Source of the DNA: Deltaproteobacteria bacterium
GTDB taxonomy: Bacteria > Desulfobacterota > Desulfobacteria > Desulfobacterales > JAUVGT01
Direction of reading: 5' to 3'
DNA length: 16,365 bases
Assembly: GCA_030593645.1 (NCBI GenBank)
Contig: JAUVGT010000053.1
Span: 1 to 16,365 of the forward strand
A model generated the notes under the pieces. It was given only the letters and a program-made list of their open reading frames with translations, did no database searches and had not been told where the DNA came from. The position numbers were made by a program, and so were the translations under genes. The stretch's first letter is position 1, and each line of letters opens with the position of its first letter. Of this stretch, positions 1 through 6,346 are shown piece after piece.

Positions 1-611
1 GTGGGAGGAGGATACGCAGCGATTGATAAAACTTTCCCGGCTGGTAGCTTCCGGTTCAATTTACTGAGTAGTCTAACGTAGGCAGCGTCTCCTGAGGGTG
101 AAGGTTCAATATTGATATGGATCCCTGAAAGTTTTGGATACACCTCCAAAAAATCGATGATCGATTGGATAAACCGAGCCTGCCACTTTTCGGATTCCAA
201 AAATACATGAACATTCCGGACACCGCCGACCCAGGGAATGACCCGCATTTCATCCATAACCCCTAAAAATTGCCGGGTCTGTTTTGAATCGACTGCCGAT
301 ATTTCGCCAGTTTTTTTTGTCGGGCACAGATGAGGATATAAATCTTTGATATTGTGCTCAGCAAGAATTTTCTTAAGGTTTATGATATGCTGTATATCAC
401 GAAATTGTTCGGGCTTTTTTTTACTGCCCTTAAACCATTGATCATCCCCCAGCCATCCATGCTGCAGCCATATTCCATTTGTTTTCAAATCATGGGAGCC
501 ATTAATAACAACCTGGCCAGGATTCCATATCTGGTAGCCAAGTAAAACAAATACTGCAAGTACAATAATTACAGCTATAATTCTCAATAGAGACCTTATC
601 ATTTTAATCAT
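1..611 (-). CDS. Membrane-anchored TIM-barrel / glycoside-hydrolase-like protein (partial, runs off left edge)
   Basis: Open frame from ATG at 611 to the window edge: 203 full codons and two bases, ACN, so the next residue is Thr. An AAAGGAAAC ribosome binding site lies just upstream of the ATG. Residues about 10-28 form one hydrophobic helix, a signal anchor or uncleaved signal peptide, so the rest should face the periplasm. Seen: GIWLQHGWLGDDQWF near 46-60, PWVGG near 126-130, GIHINIEPSPSGD at 163-175, and LSIAAYPPP just before the edge. The alternating hydrophobic strand ending in NIEP resembles the beta-4 strand that carries the catalytic acid in GH18-like barrels. The assignment to a hydrolase-like barrel is inference and the substrate is unknown. 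It is the last visible gene of a minus-strand cluster, 72 bp downstream of the broken small membrane protein. Confidence 0.7.
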   Translation of the reverse strand, partial: MIKMIRSLLRIIAVIIVLAVFVLLGYQIWNPGQVVINGSHDLKTNGIWLQHGWLGDDQWFKGSKKKPEQFRDIQHIINLKKILAEHNIKDLYPHLCPTKKTGEISAVDSKQTRQFLGVMDEMRVIPWVGGVRNVHVFLESEKWQARFIQSIIDFLEVYPKLSGIHINIEPSPSGDAAYVRLLSKLNRKLPAGKVLSIAAYPPP

Positions 612-683
612 TCGTTTCCTTTTAATACCTTAACATTTGAAACCACTTCTAAAACTGCGAACCAACACATTTTTCCTCAATCT

Positions 684-1010
684 TCAGTGCGCCGCTGCAA
701 TTGCCCCCAGTACAATTGTTACTATCATATAAAAAGATGTCATTATCATAAATATTATAAAAAGGATATAGAACAGACGCCCTGTCTTCTTGCGGCGGCT
801 TCCAGACGCGCTAATGAATAATGACGGTTTCGTAAAAAGTCCAAATTCAAGGCGTGCAAATTTCGTAATCATGAAGCGTACTTATAGTACGTTGAATGAT
901 TGCGAAATGCAGCACAACGCAGAAGTTGGACTTTTTACGAGACCGTCAATGGTTAAAGGCTGGTATTTGATTGGAAAGCTCGGTGTTGAATTCGGCTCTT
1001 TCATATTCAT
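684..1010 (-). pseudogene. Small single-helix membrane protein interrupted by a palindromic element
   Basis: An ATG at 1010 follows an ACAGGAAAG ribosome binding site, 11 nt after the stop of the upstream gene. It encodes 21 residues (MNMKEPNSTPSFPIKYQPLTI) and then enters the repeat at 947-823, where the frame hits a stop. Beyond the repeat a frame resumes as ISASGSRRKKTGR followed by one long hydrophobic helix and ends IAAAH with TGA at 684-686. Removing the 125-bp element plus 7 bp joins the halves in frame into a 64-residue protein: short polar N-terminus, basic RRKK patch, one transmembrane helix. The two 7-bp flanks are not identical, so the target duplication has decayed or the event was different. 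An ATG inside the repeat at 872 could start the C-terminal half, but it has no ribosome binding site. Function unknown. Confidence 0.55.
823..947 (+). mobile_element. Palindromic MITE-like element, copy 1 (125 bp)
   Basis: Begins GACGGTTTCGTAAAAAGTCC and ends with its near-complement GGACTTTTTACGAGACCGTC. The arms continue inward through partly paired stretches to a central hairpin around CGTACTTATAGTACG (877-891), so the unit can fold end to end. No transposase is encoded. It lies inside a small membrane-protein gene on the minus strand. The outer 7-mers (GAATAAT, AATGGTT) are not a clear target duplication. It differs from copy 3 at two positions. Confidence 0.85.
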
Positions 1011-1021
1011 CTTTCCTGTTT

Positions 1022-1447
1022 TTACTCTTTATACCGTTCACTCCCCCAGTAAACATCGATACCCAATTCCGTTTTTAAACGTTTTTTTGACTCGATCGGA
1101 TCTGAACCATCAGGGAAGCAATATATCACTATCTTTTTCTCCCCGCTAAAAACATTTGGATAATTTGTGAATTTAACAACTGGAAGCTCTCCCTTTGCCA
1201 CACTCGGTAATAATTTAAGAATTTTTTCAAAAAAATCTTCATATGAGAGTGCGTCATATTTCCACTTTCCGATATACTGTTTGCATTTATGATATTTCTT
1301 ATGAAAACTTGAATGCAGGAAAAACCAGTGAATATCCATTTTAATTAATAGATTCTTCCGTTCTCTTCGGGAAAGAATATTTTCATTTGCATTAGCCTCC
1401 AGATATCTGAATATGGAGGCGGGTGACATATTATCATAATTCATCAT
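1022..1447 (-). CDS. Hypothetical protein, 141 aa
   Basis: I do not recognise the family. It is predicted soluble: there is no signal peptide or membrane helix, it is rich in Lys and aromatic residues, and it contains the segment MDIHWFFLHSSFHKKYHKCKQYIGKW (roughly residues 37-62), dense in His, Trp and Tyr. The ATG at 1447 overlaps the end of the upstream transglutaminase-like gene by 14 nt, which implies translational coupling. A GGGTGG stretch about 10 nt upstream could serve as ribosome binding site. The next gene starts 11 nt after its stop. The tight packing suggests it works with the exported transglutaminase-like protein, but nothing in its sequence shows how. Confidence 0.7.
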   Translation of the reverse strand: MMNYDNMSPASIFRYLEANANENILSRRERKNLLIKMDIHWFFLHSSFHKKYHKCKQYIGKWKYDALSYEDFFEKILKLLPSVAKGELPVVKFTNYPNVFSGEKKIVIYCFPDGSDPIESKKRLKTELGIDVYWGSERYKE

Positions 1448-2327
1448 TTATAATCCACCCGTTCACCAGGTTTTCAATTCTTTTTTTGGTGCTCTTGGAT
1501 ATCTTAATACTCTTTACAGCCGAAATCTCAGATACTGAATGAGCATTTAAATTATACCACTTGACATGCGTTCCATTTCCGAAATCTTTTTCCCACTTTA
1601 CATAGTCAGCTTCAGCATCCAAAAATACTACGGAGTTCATAGTGTTATCAATTTTAACGATAACTGCTTTATTCTTCTTTTTTTTACCAACAAGCCGCAA
1701 ACAAATCTCAGACCAAACATGTATCCCCACTTGTTTTACTTTACAATCATATCCTAATATCGTCAGTAATAAAGTAAATGCCATTTCTCTTTCACTGCAC
1801 CAGCCAAATGTAAAAAAGCACCCACAGGAAGGATGACAGAACTTCGGTGATTCTGACACAAGATCTGAAAGATATAATCGCGGGAGCCTGTCCACATCGG
1901 CATATGACTTATATCTTTTGAATCCATTGGGAGGGGGAATTAATCTTAAAAGTTTTGATTTCGGTTTAAAAATGATTTGGTGTCTGGGATTGGGTTCCAC
2001 CCAGTGCCAGAAATAAGGTATATTCAGTATTCCGCCTGTTGTACAATCAGACGCACCATCACTCGTAAAAAGTTTATTGTAAAAAAAGAGCCGTATTATT
2101 TTTTTCTGATTTTTTTCATTTTCTACCTCTATTCCCATTTCATCACATGTTTGCTGATAATAGTCATTGTAAATTGAATCTATTTTATCGCTGTGTTTTA
2201 TATAAAGCTGAGAAAAAAAATCAGGCAGGCTGGATGCGTATGTTTTTTGCCCGAAAAATAGCCCCAGGGATAGGATGACGGATAAAAGAGTACTCATCTT
2301 CAAAGAAGTTAAAATTGGAGTTTGCAT
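1434..2327 (-). CDS. Exported transglutaminase-like (papain-fold) protein
   Basis: 297 residues with an N-terminal signal peptide (hydrophobic core about 12-26, likely cleavage near YAS at 30-32), so probably periplasmic. The C-terminal half has a plausible Cys-His-Asp triad of transglutaminase-like proteins: Cys177 in GWCSERE, His203 in GIHVWSEI and Asp227 in VKIDNTMN, with the expected spacing and the Trp after the His. A Cys-rich stretch, CHPSCGC at 164-170, just before the catalytic Cys could form disulfides or bind metal. Bacterial members act as proteases, peptide-crosslinking enzymes or amidases; the substrate here is not evident. I kept the first ATG because it supplies Lys10 for the signal-peptide n-region, although no strong ribosome binding site precedes it. 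First gene of a minus-strand envelope cluster, divergent from the purC-like gene. Confidence 0.72.
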   Translation of the reverse strand: MQTPILTSLKMSTLLSVILSLGLFFGQKTYASSLPDFFSQLYIKHSDKIDSIYNDYYQQTCDEMGIEVENEKNQKKIIRLFFYNKLFTSDGASDCTTGGILNIPYFWHWVEPNPRHQIIFKPKSKLLRLIPPPNGFKRYKSYADVDRLPRLYLSDLVSESPKFCHPSCGCFFTFGWCSEREMAFTLLLTILGYDCKVKQVGIHVWSEICLRLVGKKKKNKAVIVKIDNTMNSVVFLDAEADYVKWEKDFGNGTHVKWYNLNAHSVSEISAVKSIKISKSTKKRIENLVNGWIINDEL

Positions 2328-2545
2328 ATTAAGTCAATATCATAAAATGAAAGGAAACTTCATACCGGCCTTCAAACGTTCTTTATTCATAGCCATTTTC
2401 AATCTGCATGTCAAAATGAATTCAATCGATCCGGCGTTTCATATTGACATCCAATTTTAATTCTGTTATTTTTTTCAATTGCGAATATCAATATTTTATT
2501 TGTAATTTCAATTAGTTAAAATTTAAAACTGAGGATAACCAAAAA

Positions 2546-3682
2546 ATGGAATATTTAAGAACCATCAGCCACGCGACCAGTGTAAAAAGCATCAGCATCA
2601 TTAAAGAGGCGACACAAAAAGAACATGGTATTACCGATTTCGGATGCCGTCCTGTTTTTTCCGTTTTTGATATCGGAACAATCGAACCGCCGATACCGCT
2701 TGATAACAGCACAGTCAATCTGATGATCGGTTTTAATTTTGAGCTATTAAAAGAACAAGGTATTGAAAGTCATTATATCTCCCTGGTTACTGAAAACGGC
2801 GAAGAGATCAGCGCCCGGGATGCGGTGGCAAATAAAACTCCCACGACCATCGCAAGAATGAAATTTGTAAACCGGGTGATGCCTGAATTCAGGGATGGGA
2901 AATGGGATTATTCCATGTTTCAATATCCTGTGAATAATAATTATGTCCATCCCATCGAGTTTATTTCAAGAAATGATCTGCCTAAATCCTCATCGGTCTG
3001 GAAAAGAGTGAATAAAGGGGATCTGGCTTTGAAGGACCTTGGATTGCCTAATGATTTTACACCAGGTAATGAAGTAGATTCTAATTTGAAACCGATCCTG
3101 GATTACAGTACAAAATTTGAACCGGATGACAGGTATTTGACCGCCTCTCAAACACTTGAAATTCTTGGTATCAGCCAAGAAAGATTTCAATCGATTAACT
3201 CGATTACGAAAAAAGCAAGCGACATTATGACGGATTATGCGGCATCACGGGGTTTCACCAGGCTGGATGGAAAAGTCGAATATATAACAGTGCATGAAGA
3301 CGGTACGCAAAAGGATATCCTGGGTGATGCGGTCTGCACCTGGCATGAAGACAGACTTCTGACTCCACAGGGTGTAGGAATCAGTAAACAGAGAATAAGA
3401 AACAAAGTAGTCGAATTAAATCCTGAATGGTACGAAGATATCGGGAAGGCAAAAGACAGGGCAATTAAAGAGGGTGTCGAAGATTTCAGGACATTGATGA
3501 ATCCTGATATTAAATATGTATCCCCAAGTCCCGATTTTTTTGAAGCGGTAAATACACTGTTCCGCGCGGGAACAAATGTCTGGGTGAATTCAAAAATATA
3601 TGACCTTTATCCTGAAAATGATGAATCACTCGAAGACAATCTGGCAAGGGCAGTGGAAGAATTCGAAAAATTCAGCCAATAG
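2546..3682 (+). CDS. purC: SAICAR synthetase-like protein (phosphoribosylaminoimidazole-succinocarboxamide synthase), long divergent form
   Basis: 378 residues; a GAGGAT ribosome binding site precedes the ATG. PurC joins CAIR and aspartate with ATP hydrolysis in purine synthesis. Features matching the fold: FSVFDIGTIEPPIPLDNSTVN at about 38-58, corresponding to the SDR-(V/I)-S-AFD region plus the helix following PGKG; GIESHYIS; HPIEFISRNDLPKSSSVWKRV, the family's acceptor-domain strand (normally EFIxRxxxxGSxxKR); and DGKVEYITVHEDG...GDAVCTWHEDR, the counterpart of DxKLEFG...DExxTPDSSR. It is longer than the roughly 240-residue E. coli enzyme and has substituted motifs, like the archaeal and sulfate-reducer branch. 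No other pur gene is in the window. An ATP-grasp relative with altered substrate is possible. Confidence 0.75.
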   Translation: MEYLRTISHATSVKSISIIKEATQKEHGITDFGCRPVFSVFDIGTIEPPIPLDNSTVNLMIGFNFELLKEQGIESHYISLVTENGEEISARDAVANKTPTTIARMKFVNRVMPEFRDGKWDYSMFQYPVNNNYVHPIEFISRNDLPKSSSVWKRVNKGDLALKDLGLPNDFTPGNEVDSNLKPILDYSTKFEPDDRYLTASQTLEILGISQERFQSINSITKKASDIMTDYAASRGFTRLDGKVEYITVHEDGTQKDILGDAVCTWHEDRLLTPQGVGISKQRIRNKVVELNPEWYEDIGKAKDRAIKEGVEDFRTLMNPDIKYVSPSPDFFEAVNTLFRAGTNVWVNSKIYDLYPENDESLEDNLARAVEEFEKFSQ

Positions 3683-3694
3683 TCCGGCCTACTG

Positions 3695-3824
3695 CTTTAA
3701 AGCTATCCAAAACCATCAATCAGGTGTAAGGGCAGGCTTGTGCGGGCATAGCCTTGCGAAGCCTCCACCACCGTGTCTGCCCTTTGCACCGCACAGCAAT
3801 TGAGGCTGAGGGGAAGCTTTAAAG
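3695..3824. terminator. Nested inverted repeat between convergent genes (possible bidirectional terminator or palindromic repeat)
   Basis: This fills the gap between two convergent genes (stops at 3682 and 3831). The outer arms CTTTAAAGCT (3695-3704) and AGCTTTAAAG (3815-3824) are perfect complements. The inner arms GGTGTAAGGGCAG (3723-3735) and CTGCCCTTTGCACC (3777-3790) pair with one bulge. Inside them AGGCTT/AAGCCT can pair again. The plus-strand right arm runs into TCTTTTC, a weak U-rich tail. The structure is directly visible; the terminator role is inference. Confidence 0.45.
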
Positions 3825-3830
3825 TCTTTT

Positions 3831-4631
3831 CTATCCATGCCTTTGAGCTATTTTCTCAAACATCCTCACCAAACCTGCGGCAAGAGTATAAATCGATTCG
3901 ATGTTCAGGTTCTGCTCTGCTGTTGAATCAAAGAACAAGTTCAAATCCGATTCCAAACCATCCTCCGGTTTCCAGTAACAGATCAGCATGGGAAATTTCG
4001 GCAGGGGCCATAGAACAAGTGAGATGTCAGAAGAATAATGGTTTTCCACCTGCTTCCCGTTAAAAAGCCGTATCATGTCTTCAAAAAGCTCTGTATACGT
4101 ATCCGCGATTTTTTTCAGCGGTTTTTCGCATCTTTGCCCAAAAAGCCTGTACCAATCCTTTCCGCCTTCCAACTCCCGCAATGGGACCCACTTTCCCAAA
4201 ACAGCGGCCCCTTTGCAGCCGATGATATAGTTGTAAAATGGTGCACTGATCCAGGGGTGTATGTGTATATCAGATGAAAGCTCCCCCTTTTCATTAACAC
4301 TGAAATCCTTTCCAAATATCTTGATGGTTAACCGGTTGTTCGAATATCTCCCCCCCACCCTCTCTGCTGAATTCGTAAAATCCAATTTATTAATTTTGCT
4401 TTTAAGCTGATTCATGGCTTCGGTCATATCCAGCTCAGCGGTTTTTCTTGAATCTGCTTTTCCTCCATATTTCGCAATAACCTTATCCTCCAGCCGCGGG
4501 CATTCATTCAGTGCTTTTTTGCCTGTAAATACAGCGCCGGCAAAGGCGAGGCATGTGGTTTCGTTACACTCCCTGCAGTTTGATTTCTCAAGCAGTTTGA
4601 AGATTTCCATGGCATTATTAAATTGTGTCAT
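3831..4631 (-). CDS. DUF3786 protein with N-terminal four-cysteine Fe-S domain
   Basis: 266 residues. The N-terminus carries Cys19, Cys22, Cys27 and Cys44 (CX2CX4CX16C) in EKSNCRECNETTCLAFAGAV...NECPRL. This is the 4Fe-4S signature of the domain found in corrinoid Fe-S proteins and related redox partners. The remainder has the features I associate with DUF3786, including HPWISAPFYNYI, GKWVPLRELEGGKDWYRLFGQRCEKPLKKI and WPLPKFPMLICYWKPEDG, a domain common in sulfate reducers and acetogens. No catalytic role is established for DUF3786; electron transfer or corrinoid-related chemistry is inference. It is cytoplasmic, with no signal peptide. An AGGAA ribosome binding site lies about 10 nt upstream. 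It is the last gene of a minus-strand run, 130 bp after the ADP-ribosylglycohydrolase, so it may have its own promoter. Confidence 0.82.
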   Translation of the reverse strand: MTQFNNAMEIFKLLEKSNCRECNETTCLAFAGAVFTGKKALNECPRLEDKVIAKYGGKADSRKTAELDMTEAMNQLKSKINKLDFTNSAERVGGRYSNNRLTIKIFGKDFSVNEKGELSSDIHIHPWISAPFYNYIIGCKGAAVLGKWVPLRELEGGKDWYRLFGQRCEKPLKKIADTYTELFEDMIRLFNGKQVENHYSSDISLVLWPLPKFPMLICYWKPEDGLESDLNLFFDSTAEQNLNIESIYTLAAGLVRMFEKIAQRHG

Positions 4632-4752
4632 ATGTGGATGTTCCTGTGTATTAAAAAATCGGTATTCGGGGTCGGTATCGCCGTCGTTCTTTTATCACGT
4701 ATTAATGCGAAGTGATGTATAAAGTCTACACGCATAGGCATCACAAAGCCCG

Positions 4753-4774
4753 GGTCTCGATCTAATCCGAGACC
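4753..4774 (-). terminator. Stem-loop over the stop codon of the ADP-ribosylglycohydrolase gene
   Basis: GGTCTCG (4753-4759) and CGAGACC (4768-4774) form a perfect 7-bp stem with an 8-nt loop that includes the stop codon. No U-tract follows on either strand, so it is at best an attenuating or mRNA-end structure rather than a classical intrinsic terminator. Confidence 0.25.
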
Positions 4775-5676
4775 AATAACCATCCATATATAGATTCACG
4801 CGATTCAATCCAACGATCTGGAATAGTCTCTTTTCCGCCCGATGCGAGAATTCCACCGACAATGGCACATGTTGTGTCCCGGTCCCCAAGTCCTGATACG
4901 GTTTTCCACAAAGCTTCTTCGTAGTTTCCTAAATTCCATGCAGTACACCATATGGTAAACGGCACGGTATCCTGTGCCGAAATTTGGCTGCCGTTACCAA
5001 GGATACATGCCGCATCCTCAGAAGAATATGTGCCCGGAATATCCCGTGCCCTTAAAATTCCTGAACGGGTTTCACTATCCGGTACGTAAGATAGTAAGTG
5101 ATCGTAAAAGTCACCGATACTTTTACCGGTTAAACTATCAGAGTTCCTGACGACCCAGCCGGATGCAAGTGCAACCGCAATGGCTCCTGCCTGTCCCTCC
5201 GGATGGGTATGTGTGATTTCCGCTGACTTTTGCGATTCTTTTATGACTCTCTCGATATCTTCGGCAAAATAAGCTCCAACCGGCGCCACTCTCATTGCTC
5301 CGCCGTTTCCATAAGATCCCGTCCCATCAAATACAGAAGAGGCCACATCCCGCCAATGCTCACCCCGTTCAATCCGCTGGAGGACGTTATGGGCCATACG
5401 GCCGTAACCTCTGACCGGATCTTTCATGTAATTCCGGGCAAAAACTTTGGAAAGAATATCCCGGTCGATTTCACCGCATTCTTCAAGAACCTGATATATC
5501 CCAATTGCCATAATAGAATCATCAGTCATGGACCAGGGTGCTTCGGGTAGTTGATGGTTTCTGGCCGCCTGAACGGCGGCATCTTCATCTATAAAAAATT
5601 TCTCCCCAAAAGCATCCCCCGTAGTCAACCCTTCCAGTGAGTTTCTTGCATTGTTTAATGCTTTGTTTGGTGGCAT
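4762..5676 (-). CDS. ADP-ribosylglycohydrolase family protein (DraG/ARH-like)
   Basis: 304 residues, a normal length for the family, which removes ADP-ribose from proteins, nucleic acids or small molecules using two Mg2+ ions. Signature blocks in order: GLTTGDAFGEKF (16-27), WSMTDDSIMAI (48-58) holding the Thr-Asp-Asp metal ligands, GYGRMA (90-95), GNGGAMRVAPVG (123-134), THTHPEGQAGA (155-165), and GDRDTTCAIVGGI (264-276) with the second Asp-x-Asp-Thr metal cluster. All key acidic residues are present, so it should be active. It is soluble and starts at ATG 5676 behind AAAGAGAA. It sits 35 bp downstream of the broken SRPBCC gene in a run with an OsmC-like gene. No ADP-ribosyltransferase partner is visible in the window, so the substrate is unknown. 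Confidence 0.9.
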   Translation of the reverse strand: MPPNKALNNARNSLEGLTTGDAFGEKFFIDEDAAVQAARNHQLPEAPWSMTDDSIMAIGIYQVLEECGEIDRDILSKVFARNYMKDPVRGYGRMAHNVLQRIERGEHWRDVASSVFDGTGSYGNGGAMRVAPVGAYFAEDIERVIKESQKSAEITHTHPEGQAGAIAVALASGWVVRNSDSLTGKSIGDFYDHLLSYVPDSETRSGILRARDIPGTYSSEDAACILGNGSQISAQDTVPFTIWCTAWNLGNYEEALWKTVSGLGDRDTTCAIVGGILASGGKETIPDRWIESRESIYGWLLVSD

Positions 5677-5711
5677 TATTAATTCTCTTTATTTTTCTAA
5701 AAATCCATTTT

Positions 5712-6322
5712 TCAACAACTTTCAGAAACATAACTTTCTAATTTTTTAAAAGCCATAGTCCAGGCGTTGTCAAAATAATCATATGCTTCATCCCATTGTG
5801 GTGTACTTTCCCATCCGGTATGAAGCAGATGTATTGTTGTTTTCTTTTCATTTTCTTTAACAAAAAATACACTGACATTAGTCAGGGGGTCTCTTTTGTT
5901 CATAAACCCATGAAACTGCTTTGCGCCTTTCCATTCAAAATTTAGAAATTGATGGTCTCGTAAAAAGTCCGAATTAGACGGTTTCGTAAAGAGTTCAAAT
6001 TCAAGGCGTGCAAATTTTGTAATGATGAAGCGTACTTATCGTATGTTGAATCATTGCAAAATGCAGCACAACGCAGAAGTTGGACTTTTTACGAGACCGT
6101 CAGAAATTCATTCATTTCAAATGCCAGTATCTTACAACCGATTGTACTGTTGTACTCCTTTTCTTCAGGATCCCAGAAAAGTTCATATGCACCACCCACC
6201 TTTAACTCTATGTCTGCTTTCACAGTCAGCCACTGTTCAAGGTGTTTTTTATCCACAAATAATTGATAAGCAATATCCAATGGGGCTTCCAATGATAATG
6301 TTTTTTGAATGATTCTGTCCAT
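5712..6322 (-). pseudogene. SRPBCC / AHSA1-type START-fold protein split by a palindromic element
   Basis: The N-terminal half starts at ATG 6322 (GAGAGG ribosome binding site) as MDRIIQKTLSLEAPLDIAYQLFVDKKHLEQWL and reaches EMNEFL before the insert gives TVS and a stop. The C-terminal half resumes as NFEWKGAKQFHGFMNKRDPLT, then TIHLLHTGW, DNAW, and ends at 5712. These are textbook AHSA1/SRPBCC segments: helix-grip start, hydrophobic L-x-x-W strand, T-x-V-x-L-x-H-x-G-W, and a final amphipathic helix. Deleting the 151-bp insert plus one 7-bp repeat gives 453 nt: 150 residues and a stop, with EMNEFLNFEWKG across the junction. The family binds small hydrophobic ligands. The gene lies 24 bp after the OsmC-like gene. 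It is probably inactive, since the truncated product lacks the C-terminal helix that closes the ligand cavity. Confidence 0.88.
5951..6101 (+). mobile_element. Palindromic MITE-like element, copy 2, with an extra partial terminus and 7-bp target duplication
   Basis: A full 125-bp unit (5977-6101) is preceded by a 26-bp extra copy of a terminus (5951-5976, beginning GATGGTCTCGTAAAAAGTCC). The whole 151 bp is bounded by the direct repeat AGAAATT at 5944-5950 and 6102-6108. Exact removal restores the SRPBCC reading frame, which fixes the boundaries. No transposase is encoded. It differs from copy 1 at eight positions, seven in paired arms, all keeping pairing possible. Confidence 0.9.
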
Positions 6323-6346
6323 TTTTTCCTCTCAATCCAAAACATA

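Noticed and set aside
56..253. 65-residue minus-strand ORF
   Set aside because: It is out of frame inside the larger partial gene 1-611, whose frame stays open to the edge and shows protein family-like motifs.
684..872. 62-residue ORF starting inside the element at 872
   Set aside because: The ATG belongs to the element and has no ribosome binding site. The hydrophobic C-terminus is better explained as the end of an interrupted gene starting at 1010.
823..947. CRISPR-like or tandem repeat reading of the 125-bp unit
   Set aside because: Copies are kilobases apart with no spacers and no cas genes, and each is a terminal-inverted-repeat element.
790..1149. 119-residue plus-strand ORF starting MRRLPDALMNNDG
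   Set aside because: It reads through the palindromic element and then antisense to the hypothetical gene at 1022-1447. The MKRTY...CEMQHNAEVGLFT peptide recurs wherever the element occurs.
6022..6312. 96-residue plus-strand ORF starting MMKRTYRML
   Set aside because: Element-derived start followed by sequence antisense to the SRPBCC gene; no ribosome binding site or protein family.
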